DNA from: an uncultured Fidelibacterota bacterium
GTDB lineage: Bacteria; Fidelibacterota; Marinisomatia; Marinisomatales; TCS55
DNA: 64,000 nt
Direction of reading: 5' to 3'
NCBI GenBank assembly: GCA_902615915.1
Contig: CACMQQ010000002.1
Span: 62,001 to 126,000 of the forward strand
The translations under genes were made by a program, and so were the position numbers. Positions 12,254 to 22,059 of the stretch are shown in pieces. Positions within the stretch are counted from its first letter, which is position 1; every line of letters begins with the position of its first letter. Below the pieces are notes generated by a model. It was given only the letters and a program-made list of their open reading frames with translations, made no database searches and was not told where the DNA came from.

Positions 12254-12313
12254 ACTTAATATAGAACTTGAGCCAAAGGAATGCTCATAATCAAGCTTAA
12301 AGGAGATGTTATA

Positions 12314-15300
12314 TTACCAATCAAACCCTATAGAAATATACCACTGAGGTTTTGAGAATCCCGATTCAGTCCAATCATAGGCAGCTTCAATTCTCCATGG
12401 AAGTATTATGGGTAATTTAATTCCATATCCAATAGACCTAACCCAGGGACTGAAGTTGTTTGAAACATCCCCGTACTTATTTCTTAATGCTCTGATATCT
12501 GTGAATTCTTTAGGATCATCCCACGCAGCTCCAACATCAACAAAGATGTGACCTAAAATATTACCTAACACTAAGGGTCCTGTTACAAGATATTTTATCA
12601 GCGGGAATCTATATTCAAAATTCATTAATAGAACGTTGGTACCATATCTTTCACCATATCGAGCTCCTCTCATTGGCCAAACTAGCTCTGATAGATATAA
12701 ATCTTGCAGTAGGGATTCATTGTTGCTATCAAGAAATCCATATCTTGATCTTGAGCCATCTTCTATGCCATCAGTCGTTCCGCTACCTGCCATCCAATTT
12801 TGCATACCACCTAAAAAGAAGCGCGATGGATTTCTTCCAGTACTGGAGCCAAAATACAACCTGCCAGCCAAGGAATTATCTCTATTTATCATTTGATATT
12901 TACGCATATCAAGTTTGAAACTTTGAAAGGATATTCCAGCTTCACCGACAGCAGGACTTATTTCAATGGTAGCGTTTTGACGGAAACCGTCTATTGGCCC
13001 AAGAAAACCGTTTACTGAATTGTCAAATACGTATCCTATTGCAGGTCGTAAAGCTGTTAAGCCATCATTGTCCAATACGTTCACTTGATTAATATAGGGA
13101 TCTACGACAGTGAGCTTTCTTTCTAAATTGCGAAATTCTATACCCGCATCAAGCCTATTGAATCTGTTAAAGGGCCTTGAAGCGACGAATGCCAAACCAT
13201 AATCTCTTGAATTTATCATATAATCAATAGGGTAGCCTTGAGAACTGAACCCATAACCGGCAAAGAAATTTTGAGCCTGATGAATAAAAGCTAACTGGTA
13301 ATCAGTTCTTTCCTTTAGATATTGATAGCTAAATCCAAAGTCATTATTGTAAGATAATTGTGATTCCATAAATAATTGGATGTTATGATCACCCATCAAA
13401 TCGCTGAATTGAAATGTTAAATAACCCTGTGGGCCAAACAAAGTATTATAGCCAACATCATAATCAGCAATATCTAGAGAAAATCGCGTTAGATAAGATT
13501 GTGGTATATATTCACCATTATCATTTTTTAGTTGCACGTTTGACTTTAAAAAAGATGGCTGTTCGTAATCATCTTGGGATTTTTGATCATTAAGATACTG
13601 ATATTCCCATGCAAATATATAATCTGAGTAATCAGTTGTATTGGACTCAACTCCTCTATATTTGTCTTCTCTCAAATCAACAATATCTTCTTTTAGGTCA
13701 CTTTTGATGTTTTTTATGTAGATAGTTGGCTCAATTGTTTGTTCTTTCATTTGAAGTGGGTTATTGAGACTATAAACATCCCAACCCCACCCTGAATATC
13801 CTGAAAAAATCATCATTGCATCATCATTTGTCAAACTCAATCCTTTCAGGCCTGTTATAAAATTTGTTACCGGGTAAGCATTGCCAGAGTCAAGATCATG
13901 CTTAAAGATGTTCCAAGTTCCATTATAGTCAGACGTATAAAAAATCACATTCTCAGTATTTGCATAGACTGGATAATTTTTATTGGAACTTGAGTTAGTT
14001 ATTTTTTCAACAACCTTTGTATTGATATCAATGGAATATATATTATTTTGCTCAAAATTATGATCAATCATATCTACTGCTGTTGTGGGAACTCTATCTA
14101 TTTTTGTTCCTCTGTCAGAAACAAATAATAACTTTGAACTTGATGGGTGCCATGATGGCTCAGAATCAGAAAAGATATCGCTTGTAAGATTAACAATTTC
14201 ATTTGTGTTAAGGTCTATGGTATAGATGTCGCTTGCGCTATTTTTATTGCCCACAAAAGCCAATCTCATTCCATCTGGTGACCACTTTGGAGTAAAAACG
14301 CCTTCCAGATCGAATGGTATTTTCTTAGAATCGCCATTTCTAGTATTTATAATATGAAAAGCATCCTTAGAACCAGCTTTAGCAGCAATAACTATTTTTC
14401 TACCGTCTGGTGACCAAGAAACTCCTGGTTGCAATAGTTTTAGTTCTTCGAATTCTATTGATCGATTGCCCTTAACAGCTCTTTTGACTTTTTTCCCTGA
14501 CACAGCATCAATAATATCAATGTCTATGTACCCCATATTATCTTTAAAGTAAACAATCTGACTTCCATCTGGAGAAATAGCAGGCGCTATATTATAAAAG
14601 TTATTAGATTTTTTGTGATCGGTTAAAGGTTTTGCAACATCATCAATTGCATCCCTTCCCGCAATATCAGGAAAGTATTCTTTTTTGATATATTTCTGCC
14701 ATTGCTCATTGAGCTCTTCATAGTCCATTCCAAGAGCCTCTTCGAAGCCTTTTTCTGCATTCTGATATCTTTTCATTGCTTGTAGAATTTCCGCTATTTT
14801 TTCTCTTCCGTATTTTTTAGCAATGAATCTCCAAACAGATTGACCTCCACGGTAAGCAAGTATGGATTGAAGTTCGCTAATAGATGGTATTCTTTCATTT
14901 ATAGCAAGATCTCTTATTATCATATCAACTTCGGTGTCCCAATTTGATGATAAAAATTCAGCAAGACCTTCATTGGCCCACAAAGGGATTGATAATTGAG
15001 TCCGACTTCTAACGATATTTTGTATTCTTCCTCCATAAACCATATCGTTTATCATAGCATGCACTAATTCATGATGAAGCGTATTTCTAAATTCTTGGTA
15101 ATCTCCTTCAAATGGCATGACAACTCTATTTTTATAAAGCTCCGTTACTCCTAATATTCCTTCCTGCATGTAAACGCTTACTACATTATTTTGCTGAAAT
15201 TCATTGTGAGAATTATAGATTATAATTGAGACGGGTTTTTTTAATTGCCATCTTAGATGTTTTGAGATTTGTTCGTACGATTTGATTGACTCTTCCATAG

Positions 15301-15472
15301 TATAGGTGGCTAATTCAATTTGATCACCATAATAATAGACGGCGAAGTTATAATCCGGGTTCGCAATATAGTTCCATTCAAAGTCGCGGTATTGTACTTT
15401 GTTCTGTCCAAAAGCTTGAGCTTGTATTGACGAAGAGAGGGCAAATAGTGTATATAGTATATATTTAGTCAT
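12314..15472 (-). CDS. multidomain outer-membrane protein: gluzincin-like metallopeptidase + TolB-like beta-propeller + C-terminal beta-barrel
   Basis: Signal peptide; HHELVHAMI and NEGLAEFLS zinc-peptidase motifs; repeated SPDG...I(V/A)(F/Y) propeller blades; barrel-like C-terminus ending ISIGFDW. Confidence 0.8.
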   Translation of the reverse strand: MTKYILYTLFALSSSIQAQAFGQNKVQYRDFEWNYIANPDYNFAVYYYGDQIELATYTMEESIKSYEQISKHLRWQLKKPVSIIIYNSHNEFQQNNVVSVYMQEGILGVTELYKNRVVMPFEGDYQEFRNTLHHELVHAMINDMVYGGRIQNIVRSRTQLSIPLWANEGLAEFLSSNWDTEVDMIIRDLAINERIPSISELQSILAYRGGQSVWRFIAKKYGREKIAEILQAMKRYQNAEKGFEEALGMDYEELNEQWQKYIKKEYFPDIAGRDAIDDVAKPLTDHKKSNNFYNIAPAISPDGSQIVYFKDNMGYIDIDIIDAVSGKKVKRAVKGNRSIEFEELKLLQPGVSWSPDGRKIVIAAKAGSKDAFHIINTRNGDSKKIPFDLEGVFTPKWSPDGMRLAFVGNKNSASDIYTIDLNTNEIVNLTSDIFSDSEPSWHPSSSKLLFVSDRGTKIDRVPTTAVDMIDHNFEQNNIYSIDINTKVVEKITNSSSNKNYPVYANTENVIFYTSDYNGTWNIFKHDLDSGNAYPVTNFITGLKGLSLTNDDAMMIFSGYSGWGWDVYSLNNPLQMKEQTIEPTIYIKNIKSDLKEDIVDLREDKYRGVESNTTDYSDYIFAWEYQYLNDQKSQDDYEQPSFLKSNVQLKNDNGEYIPQSYLTRFSLDIADYDVGYNTLFGPQGYLTFQFSDLMGDHNIQLFMESQLSYNNDFGFSYQYLKERTDYQLAFIHQAQNFFAGYGFSSQGYPIDYMINSRDYGLAFVASRPFNRFNRLDAGIEFRNLERKLTVVDPYINQVNVLDNDGLTALRPAIGYVFDNSVNGFLGPIDGFRQNATIEISPAVGEAGISFQSFKLDMRKYQMINRDNSLAGRLYFGSSTGRNPSRFFLGGMQNWMAGSGTTDGIEDGSRSRYGFLDSNNESLLQDLYLSELVWPMRGARYGERYGTNVLLMNFEYRFPLIKYLVTGPLVLGNILGHIFVDVGAAWDDPKEFTDIRALRNKYGDVSNNFSPWVRSIGYGIKLPIILPWRIEAAYDWTESGFSKPQWYISIGFDW

Positions 15473-15598
15473 ATTATAATATATATCAATATATGACTTT
15501 TGTTCCTAAAATTCTGTTATTATAAACTATTGAAATTGAATAAAAGATATATCTTTCTAGATTGACTAGCCTACTAAATATCCTTTATTTTACACACT

Positions 15599-16336
15599 AT
15601 GGATTTACCAATCTATTTTATATCGGACATACATTTGTCTTTAAACCTAACAGATAGGGAAAAACAAAGACAAAAAAAACTTTTTGATTTTTTTAACGAA
15701 ATAAAAAATACAGGTGGTACACTTGTCATAAATGGGGATTTGTTTGATTTTTATTTTGAGTATAAAAACGTTATACCAAAGGTTTTTTTTAAATTCTATC
15801 ATGAACTAATGAAGGTCAGAGAATCAGGAATTGAAGTACATTATGTTTTAGGCAATCATGATTTTTGGGTAAAAGATTTCATAACTGAACAATTATTTGA
15901 TAAAACATATTTTTCTGATACCTCTTTTGAAGTTAATAATACAAAAATTTATGTCACACACGGAGATGGCTATCTTTCATGGGACAGAGGATACAGAGCA
16001 TTAAGAAAAATTATAAGATCAAAGCTGTTTATAAATCTATACGGTATGCTTCATCCTAGGATAGGATATGCCATAGGTAATTTTGTATCTAAAAAAGGTG
16101 GAAACTATTTACATTCAGCTGAGCGAAACAAAAAAATATCTGATGAGATGTCTATACACGCTAAGAAAAAGATAGATCAAGGATTTGATTACTTTATCTC
16201 TGGTCATTATCATCAAGCAGAAGATAGAAAATTAAACGATGGAAATATGATAATATTGGGAGATTGGCTTAGTTTTTTTACCTATGCTAAGTATGATGGA
16301 AGCGAAATAAAGCTACACAAATGGAAAGAAATTTGA
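15599..16336 (+). CDS. lpxH: UDP-2,3-diacylglucosamine hydrolase-like metallophosphoesterase
   Basis: SDIHLS, NGDLFDF, LGNHDFW, HGDG, SGHYHQA metallophosphoesterase motifs. Confidence 0.75.
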   Translation: MDLPIYFISDIHLSLNLTDREKQRQKKLFDFFNEIKNTGGTLVINGDLFDFYFEYKNVIPKVFFKFYHELMKVRESGIEVHYVLGNHDFWVKDFITEQLFDKTYFSDTSFEVNNTKIYVTHGDGYLSWDRGYRALRKIIRSKLFINLYGMLHPRIGYAIGNFVSKKGGNYLHSAERNKKISDEMSIHAKKKIDQGFDYFISGHYHQAEDRKLNDGNMIILGDWLSFFTYAKYDGSEIKLHKWKEI

Positions 16337-17472
16337 AATATAAAAATCAATTAATAATTCTAACTATTTTCTCATTATTTTTTAGTAGCTGCTCAACAAT
16401 ACAACGTTTTTTACCAAATAGAAAAAGTTCAAGCGATGAAATTTCCTATGAACTTATTGAAAATTTAAGTTTGTCATTTTCAGAAGGTAAATTACAAGCA
16501 CTAGAGGAAATGATAGCAATTTACAATGATTCAAATCAACCATTTGATGTTAGAATGGCTGCAGGTAGGGCTTTAGCAGCTACTCAACATCCAACTGCAT
16601 TGAACGCTTTGTCTATAACCGTTGGAGAGGCTGCTGCATTAAACGTCACATTTATGATAGCATCAATAGAACTTTTAGCTCAATTTAGGGATGATCCAAG
16701 GGCAGCAGATGCTATGGTAGCTGCAATGAATCGAGTTGAAGAAAAAACTAATACTTTGCAAATGGCTTTAGTTCAAAATTTGAACAAAGTACGAACGAAG
16801 GACCAAGTATTGGCCCTGCTAGATCTTTACGAAGTTAGTAAAAGTAATTTTAACAGAACTGAAAAATTGCTAACTGAAACTTTGGGTGCACTTGGCACTG
16901 ATGAAGTTGTTCCAATTCTAACTGAAATTTCGAGAAATCCATCTGTAAGAATTGGCATTAGAAATAGGGCTCTAGAAATTCTTGGTAAAAAAGACCCTTC
17001 CCAAGTTGCAGGAGCTTTTGCAGAGCTTTTGGGTGACCCTGAAACAAATTTAGAGGTCAGAGATTTTGCACTTGACACAATGAAGGGCGTTAAAGAAGAA
17101 AATTTAATACTTGCCCTGCTTCAGACCTACCGCACCGGCAAGGATCAATATTACAATATTTTGAACACCCTTTTAGAAGCACTGGGTGAATTTGATGATC
17201 CCGATATCAGAAGAGCAGTATTAGAGGTGGGGATGAATGACGACTATCCTATGGAGATCAGAGAAAAAGCAATATCAAAATTACCTGATATTGGAGATGA
17301 TAGAGTCATACCTTCCATTATGCCTATACTTTCAGATCATAATCAATTCAAATTACATGATGCTGTGATTCAAACTGTTAAAAACTTTGGTGCATATAAG
17401 AATTATGAACAAGAAATCAAAAAGCGCACCTTTGAAGCTCATCAAAAATCTGAATCAGAGAAAAATGACTAA
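16321..17472 (+). CDS. HEAT-repeat lipoprotein
   Basis: Lipobox-like FSSCST; repeated helical HEAT-like units (VRMAAGRALAATQHPTALNAL, VRIGIRNRALEILGKKDPSQVAG). Confidence 0.7.
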   Translation: MERNLKYKNQLIILTIFSLFFSSCSTIQRFLPNRKSSSDEISYELIENLSLSFSEGKLQALEEMIAIYNDSNQPFDVRMAAGRALAATQHPTALNALSITVGEAAALNVTFMIASIELLAQFRDDPRAADAMVAAMNRVEEKTNTLQMALVQNLNKVRTKDQVLALLDLYEVSKSNFNRTEKLLTETLGALGTDEVVPILTEISRNPSVRIGIRNRALEILGKKDPSQVAGAFAELLGDPETNLEVRDFALDTMKGVKEENLILALLQTYRTGKDQYYNILNTLLEALGEFDDPDIRRAVLEVGMNDDYPMEIREKAISKLPDIGDDRVIPSIMPILSDHNQFKLHDAVIQTVKNFGAYKNYEQEIKKRTFEAHQKSESEKND

Positions 17473-18304
17473 ACTGGCTATTTTACTTTTCAGTTTTTCT
17501 GTAATTAATTCACAAGAACAAAATGAAATAATTCAACAGGACAACACTCAAGAAGAGATAATAAATCCAATATCAGCAAGTGATAGCTTGCAGATTAAAG
17601 GTGTACCGGACTCTTTAGATCAAATTAAACCTCTTCCTGAAGTTAGAAAATTAGATACAGAGCTAAAAAAGCTAGAAACAGGCGAAGATTTCTTTGAGTT
17701 CAAAAGCAGTCTAGATATTTTAAAACAACAAGTAGATTCACTCAAAAAAGTTCTGTCTACTTATGAAGAAGGAAAAGGGGCCCTACCCAATCTTGATGAA
17801 GAATTATTAAACTTAATCAAAATACCTCAATTACGTCATCGAATAGAATTACAAAATGGAACTATTGTAAACGGAGAAATCATTGAGGAAAATGATCTAG
17901 GAATTATTATTCAAACTACTATTGGTCAACTTGCAATTGAAAAAGATAAAATAGTAAATATTAAAGAAGATCTTCCTCCAATGGCTAAAGTAGAATTAAT
18001 TGATGAACCATTCGTTGATGTGTACCCTAATAAAGAAGAAATTACAGGATCGATTAAAAACATTGGCACAAAAAGAGCTGATTTTGTAAGAGTGATTGCA
18101 AATTTATGGTCACCAGAAACTAATCTTATTAAACGTGATTCAGTATTTATAACTGGCAAAAATGTAAAGTATTATTCAGGTATTAAATCTGATGCGACTT
18201 TAGAGCCAGGATCATCAACAAAATTTAAAATAGTTTTAACTCTTGATGAAAAAAGTGATGTTGCCTATAGGACTTATGAAGTGAAATGGGAATCCTTTAA
18301 ATAA
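17465..18304 (+). CDS. secreted protein with SH3/LSm-like module and C-terminal FxLYD-like domain
   Basis: Start chosen at ATG 17465 (MTKLAILLFSFSVINSQ); ITGSIKNIGTKRADFVRVIANLWSPE resembles FxLYD. Confidence 0.5.
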   Translation: MTKLAILLFSFSVINSQEQNEIIQQDNTQEEIINPISASDSLQIKGVPDSLDQIKPLPEVRKLDTELKKLETGEDFFEFKSSLDILKQQVDSLKKVLSTYEEGKGALPNLDEELLNLIKIPQLRHRIELQNGTIVNGEIIEENDLGIIIQTTIGQLAIEKDKIVNIKEDLPPMAKVELIDEPFVDVYPNKEEITGSIKNIGTKRADFVRVIANLWSPETNLIKRDSVFITGKNVKYYSGIKSDATLEPGSSTKFKIVLTLDEKSDVAYRTYEVKWESFK

Positions 18305-18309
18305 TAAAA

Positions 18310-18341
18310 AAACTAGATAATTTTTTATAATAATCTAGTTT
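18310..18341 (-). terminator. intrinsic terminator between convergent genes
   Basis: AAACTAGAT ... ATCTAGTTT 9-bp inverted repeat followed on minus strand by T-rich run. Confidence 0.6.
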
Positions 18342-19302
18342 GATAAATGTCATGTAATCTTATAAGGCCTAAGCATTCACCGTTTTCTATGCTTACTACT
18401 GGCAGGACAGATATTTGAGATCGTCTATCTTCCATAAGTTTTAAAGCGTTATCAACGGATGAATTTGACGAAATTGAAACCGGATCAGTGGTCATAATTC
18501 TTTCAGCATCTAACAGATCTATATCTTCTCCTTCAGCAAGGCATCTCCTTAGGTCTCCATCAGTAATCAATCCAAATCCATCATTTTTACATTTTACAAT
18601 GGCAGCTCCGTTTGGTTTTTCAGTCATAGCAATTACAACTTTTCTCAACTTGTCTGTCGTATTAACAACTGCAACATTGCTAATGTGCTGCATAATGTTT
18701 TCAACAGTTAATAATAATCGTTTTCCCAAGCTTCCAGAAGGATGAAATCTTGCAAAATCATTTTTGTTAAATCCTTTAACGCTCATTAACACTCCAGCTA
18801 AAGCATCACCAATTGAAAGAGTCAAAGTTGTGCTGGATGTTGGGACAATGCCGAGAGGGTCTGCTTCGTTATCAACGGACGCATCTAATACAATATCTAA
18901 ATCGTTAATAATTGAAGAATTCATATTACCTACAATGCCAATTAAAGGAGATTCGAATTCTTTAAGAATAGGAATAAGTCTTAATATTTCTTCTGTAGAT
19001 CCACTTTTTGAAATAACTATTGTTGGGTCCCCAGCATCAAAAATTCCAAGATCTCCATGTAAAGCATCAACAGCATGCAAAAAGACAGCTTTTCTTCCCA
19101 CGCTACAAAAGGTTGCTGCAATTTTTTGTGCTATCAATCCAGATTTTCCCAACCCGCAAATCATAACTTTTCCATTATGATTATCTATTAGTCTAGCGGC
19201 ATCAACAATTGATTCACTTACTCTGTCAGCAGCCTGCAATAATTCGTTTGCTTCAGTTTTTAAAATTGAAGCTGCAATTATTTTTAAGTCTTGATTGGAC
19301 AT
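18325..19302 (-). CDS. kdsD: arabinose-5-phosphate isomerase (KdsD/KpsF)
   Basis: SIS domain (CGLGKSGLIAQKIAATFCSVG, SKSGSTEEIL) plus two CBS domains. Confidence 0.93.
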   Translation of the reverse strand: MSNQDLKIIAASILKTEANELLQAADRVSESIVDAARLIDNHNGKVMICGLGKSGLIAQKIAATFCSVGRKAVFLHAVDALHGDLGIFDAGDPTIVISKSGSTEEILRLIPILKEFESPLIGIVGNMNSSIINDLDIVLDASVDNEADPLGIVPTSSTTLTLSIGDALAGVLMSVKGFNKNDFARFHPSGSLGKRLLLTVENIMQHISNVAVVNTTDKLRKVVIAMTEKPNGAAIVKCKNDGFGLITDGDLRRCLAEGEDIDLLDAERIMTTDPVSISSNSSVDNALKLMEDRRSQISVLPVVSIENGECLGLIRLHDIYQTRLL

Positions 19303-20226
19303 TTACAATGAACCTTTGTCAAATAATTTTAACATGATAGCATTTTGTATATGCATTCTATTTTCAGCTTGTTGAAATACAATAGAATTTTTTGATTCCA
19401 TTACATTATCCGTTGTCTCCCTACCTCTCTCCGCTGGCAGACAATGCATAAATAAAGTGTCCTTATTTGTTTTTGACATCATAGCAGAATTGACTTGGTA
19501 TTCTAGGAATATTTTTTCTCTTGACTTAGATTCATTTTTTTGCCCCATGGAAGCCCAAACATCTGTATATATTATATCAGCTCCAATCACGCTTTCAGAA
19601 GGATTATGGCTTAATTCAAATGTAGATATGTTAGATGATTGTACTTTATACATCAGCTCATTATCGGGCTCGTAACCACTTGGACAAACACAAACAAAAT
19701 GCATTGGCAAAATAGATGCCATGGCAAGCCAAGAATTAACAATATTGTTTCCATCTCCTACATAGACAATTTTTAAGTTATCAAGGTGCTTCTTATTTTC
19801 AAAAATTGTAAAGATATCGCACATTATCTGACATGGATGGTTGAAATCCGTCAAACCATTAATAACAGGTACTGATGCATATTTTGCCAATTCTAACATA
19901 TGATCATGCTGAAATAGTCGTGCCATTATTAAATCATTGTAATTTGAAATTACGCGGGCTATATCTTTAACAGCTTCTCTTTTTCCTATGCCTATATCAT
20001 CAGGACCAAGATAGATTGCCTTACCGCCCATCCTGCTAAACCCAGTCTCAAAAGAGATTCTAGTCCTTGCAGAAGGTTTAGCAAAGATCATTGCTAGAGA
20101 ATATCCTTTGAAAGGAAGGAAATCATCACGATTATAAAATTTACTCTTTACATGTGAAGCAAGATCAATAGTTTCCATTATTTCATCTTTGGAAAGATCG
20201 CTTATATGGATGAAATCTTTTTTCAA
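19303..20226 (-). CDS. argF: ornithine carbamoyltransferase
   Basis: KPSARTRISFE, NGLTDFNHPCQ, FMHCLPAERG. Confidence 0.93.
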   Translation of the reverse strand: MKKDFIHISDLSKDEIMETIDLASHVKSKFYNRDDFLPFKGYSLAMIFAKPSARTRISFETGFSRMGGKAIYLGPDDIGIGKREAVKDIARVISNYNDLIMARLFQHDHMLELAKYASVPVINGLTDFNHPCQIMCDIFTIFENKKHLDNLKIVYVGDGNNIVNSWLAMASILPMHFVCVCPSGYEPDNELMYKVQSSNISTFELSHNPSESVIGADIIYTDVWASMGQKNESKSREKIFLEYQVNSAMMSKTNKDTLFMHCLPAERGRETTDNVMESKNSIVFQQAENRMHIQNAIMLKLFDKGSL

Positions 20227-20231
20227 AGAAA

Positions 20232-21101
20232 CTATTCTTTCATTAATAATTCAAAGATTTTAGAATTTGATGGTAGCACAAGGGTGGTGTTATCATCAAT
20301 TAATTTTTTGTATGCATCTAAAGTCCTTACAAATTCATAAAATTTTGGATCTGCAGAATAAGATTTTGCGTAGATCTCTACAGCTCTCGCATCTCCTTCA
20401 CCTCTAATTCTCTCTGCATCTTTATATGAATCTGCTAGTATAATGGTCTTATCTTTATCAGTTGCTGCTCTAATTTTTTGAGCTTCCTCCTCACCCTCAG
20501 ATCTGAATTTGTTAGCTTGTCTTTTTCTTTCAGCTTCCATTCTAGCATAAATGGATTCTTCGTTTTCAGCTGGCAGGTCAACCCTTCTAATTCTTACATC
20601 AATAACAGAAATGCCATAATCTAAAGTAGCTTTGTTGCTTGCCACCGTCACGACATCCATAATAGTTTCTCTATTTTCTGTAATTATTTCGACCATATCA
20701 TGGGTGCCAAGTTCTCTTCTGAGCTCAGAATATACAATGTCATCCATCCTGCTCAACGCAGTTGGAATTGCTTGCACAGTTCGAAGGAATTGCAATGGGT
20801 CGACTATCTTCCATCTAACATAGTTATCTACGATCAAAGATTTTTTATCCTTACTCAATATCTCTTCTGGTGGAGAATCATATTCCAATAATCTATCATC
20901 AAAAGTAATCTTATCTTGGAATGGGTATGGAGCTTTAATATTTAATCCTGGCTCGGTAACTGTTCTAACTGGTTTCCCTAATTGCAAAACCACGACCTGT
21001 TCTTTCTCATCAACAATAAAAACAGATGTCGAGCCAATTAATAGCAAAATAGCAAGCAAAGCTAAGATAATATTTTTCATTTTATTTTTCCTCCTTAGCA
21101 T
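20232..21101 (-). CDS. hflC: HflC (SPFH/band 7)
   Basis: SPFH domain; adjacent to hflK; IDVRIRRVDLPAENEESIYARMEAERKRQANKFRSEGEEEAQ. Confidence 0.93.
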   Translation of the reverse strand: MLRRKNKMKNIILALLAILLLIGSTSVFIVDEKEQVVVLQLGKPVRTVTEPGLNIKAPYPFQDKITFDDRLLEYDSPPEEILSKDKKSLIVDNYVRWKIVDPLQFLRTVQAIPTALSRMDDIVYSELRRELGTHDMVEIITENRETIMDVVTVASNKATLDYGISVIDVRIRRVDLPAENEESIYARMEAERKRQANKFRSEGEEEAQKIRAATDKDKTIILADSYKDAERIRGEGDARAVEIYAKSYSADPKFYEFVRTLDAYKKLIDDNTTLVLPSNSKIFELLMKE

Positions 21102-22047
21102 TCAAATTCAACAAGTTAATTAGATTCCCACCGCTTTCTCCATCAGGAACAATTATCTTCTTTCTATCTTGCAAAACTTCTTCGATTGTTTCTAAAAATA
21201 ATCTAGTCTCTGTGACTCCTTTAGCTTTCCTATATTCTTTTAAAACTGCAGAAAACTTTGCTACATCACCTTCTGCTCTTGCAATTCGAGCTTCTTTATA
21301 TCCTTCAGCTTCTCGAATCATCGCTTGGGCCTCTCCTCTAGCCTTAGGAATAATATCATTTCTATAGCCCTCAGCTTGATTAATCATTCTATTTTTATCT
21401 TCTTTAGCAGATGCAACATCTTTGAAGGCCGCTATAACCTGCTCAGGGGGACTTACGTCCTGCAGCTGAACCGCAACTATTAAAATACCTGAATTATATT
21501 TATCAAGAATATTCTGGATTAATTCTTTTGATTCTTCTTGAATCATAAATTTTCCCGATGTCAAGGCTGCATCTATATTATTTTTTCCAATAATAGTACG
21601 AAGAGAAGCCTCAGAAGCTTGCCTGACAGTGAGCTCTGGGTTAATAAAATTGAATAAGTAATCAGCGGGATCCTTGATCCTGTATTGAACAATCATTTCA
21701 GCATCGACTATATTTTCGTCTCCAGTAAGCATTAAACTTTCTTGTTGAATTGTTCGATATTGATTTTTACCAACGGTTCTAAATCCGATCTCTACTCTTT
21801 TAACTTCAGTTACTTTTGGAGTCTGTACTTTTTCTATGGGGAAAGGAAGGTGGTAGTTTAAACCTGATTGTGTTACCCCCGAAACTTTTCCAAATCTTTG
21901 CACAACTCCTACTTCATCTGGCCCTACGGTGTATACTCCTGTTGCAAGCCAAATAAGTAGCAATATTCCTAAAATAGGTAGAGTGCCAATAGAGAGCGTA
22001 GGTATTTTTACTTCTTGATCGCCAACAATGATCCTCTTATATGCCAT
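21082..22047 (-). CDS. hflK: HflK (SPFH/band 7)
   Basis: GVYTVGPDEVGVVQRFGKV; LQDVSPPEQVIAAFKDVASAKEDKNRMINQAEGYRND. Confidence 0.93.
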   Translation of the reverse strand: MAYKRIIVGDQEVKIPTLSIGTLPILGILLLIWLATGVYTVGPDEVGVVQRFGKVSGVTQSGLNYHLPFPIEKVQTPKVTEVKRVEIGFRTVGKNQYRTIQQESLMLTGDENIVDAEMIVQYRIKDPADYLFNFINPELTVRQASEASLRTIIGKNNIDAALTSGKFMIQEESKELIQNILDKYNSGILIVAVQLQDVSPPEQVIAAFKDVASAKEDKNRMINQAEGYRNDIIPKARGEAQAMIREAEGYKEARIARAEGDVAKFSAVLKEYRKAKGVTETRLFLETIEEVLQDRKKIIVPDGESGGNLINLLNLNAKEEK

Positions 22048-22059
22048 CTTGATTCCTTT

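Noticed and set aside
18764-19180. 138-aa plus-strand ORF opposite kdsD
   Set aside because: Antisense to conserved SIS-domain coding sequence; no recognisable protein features
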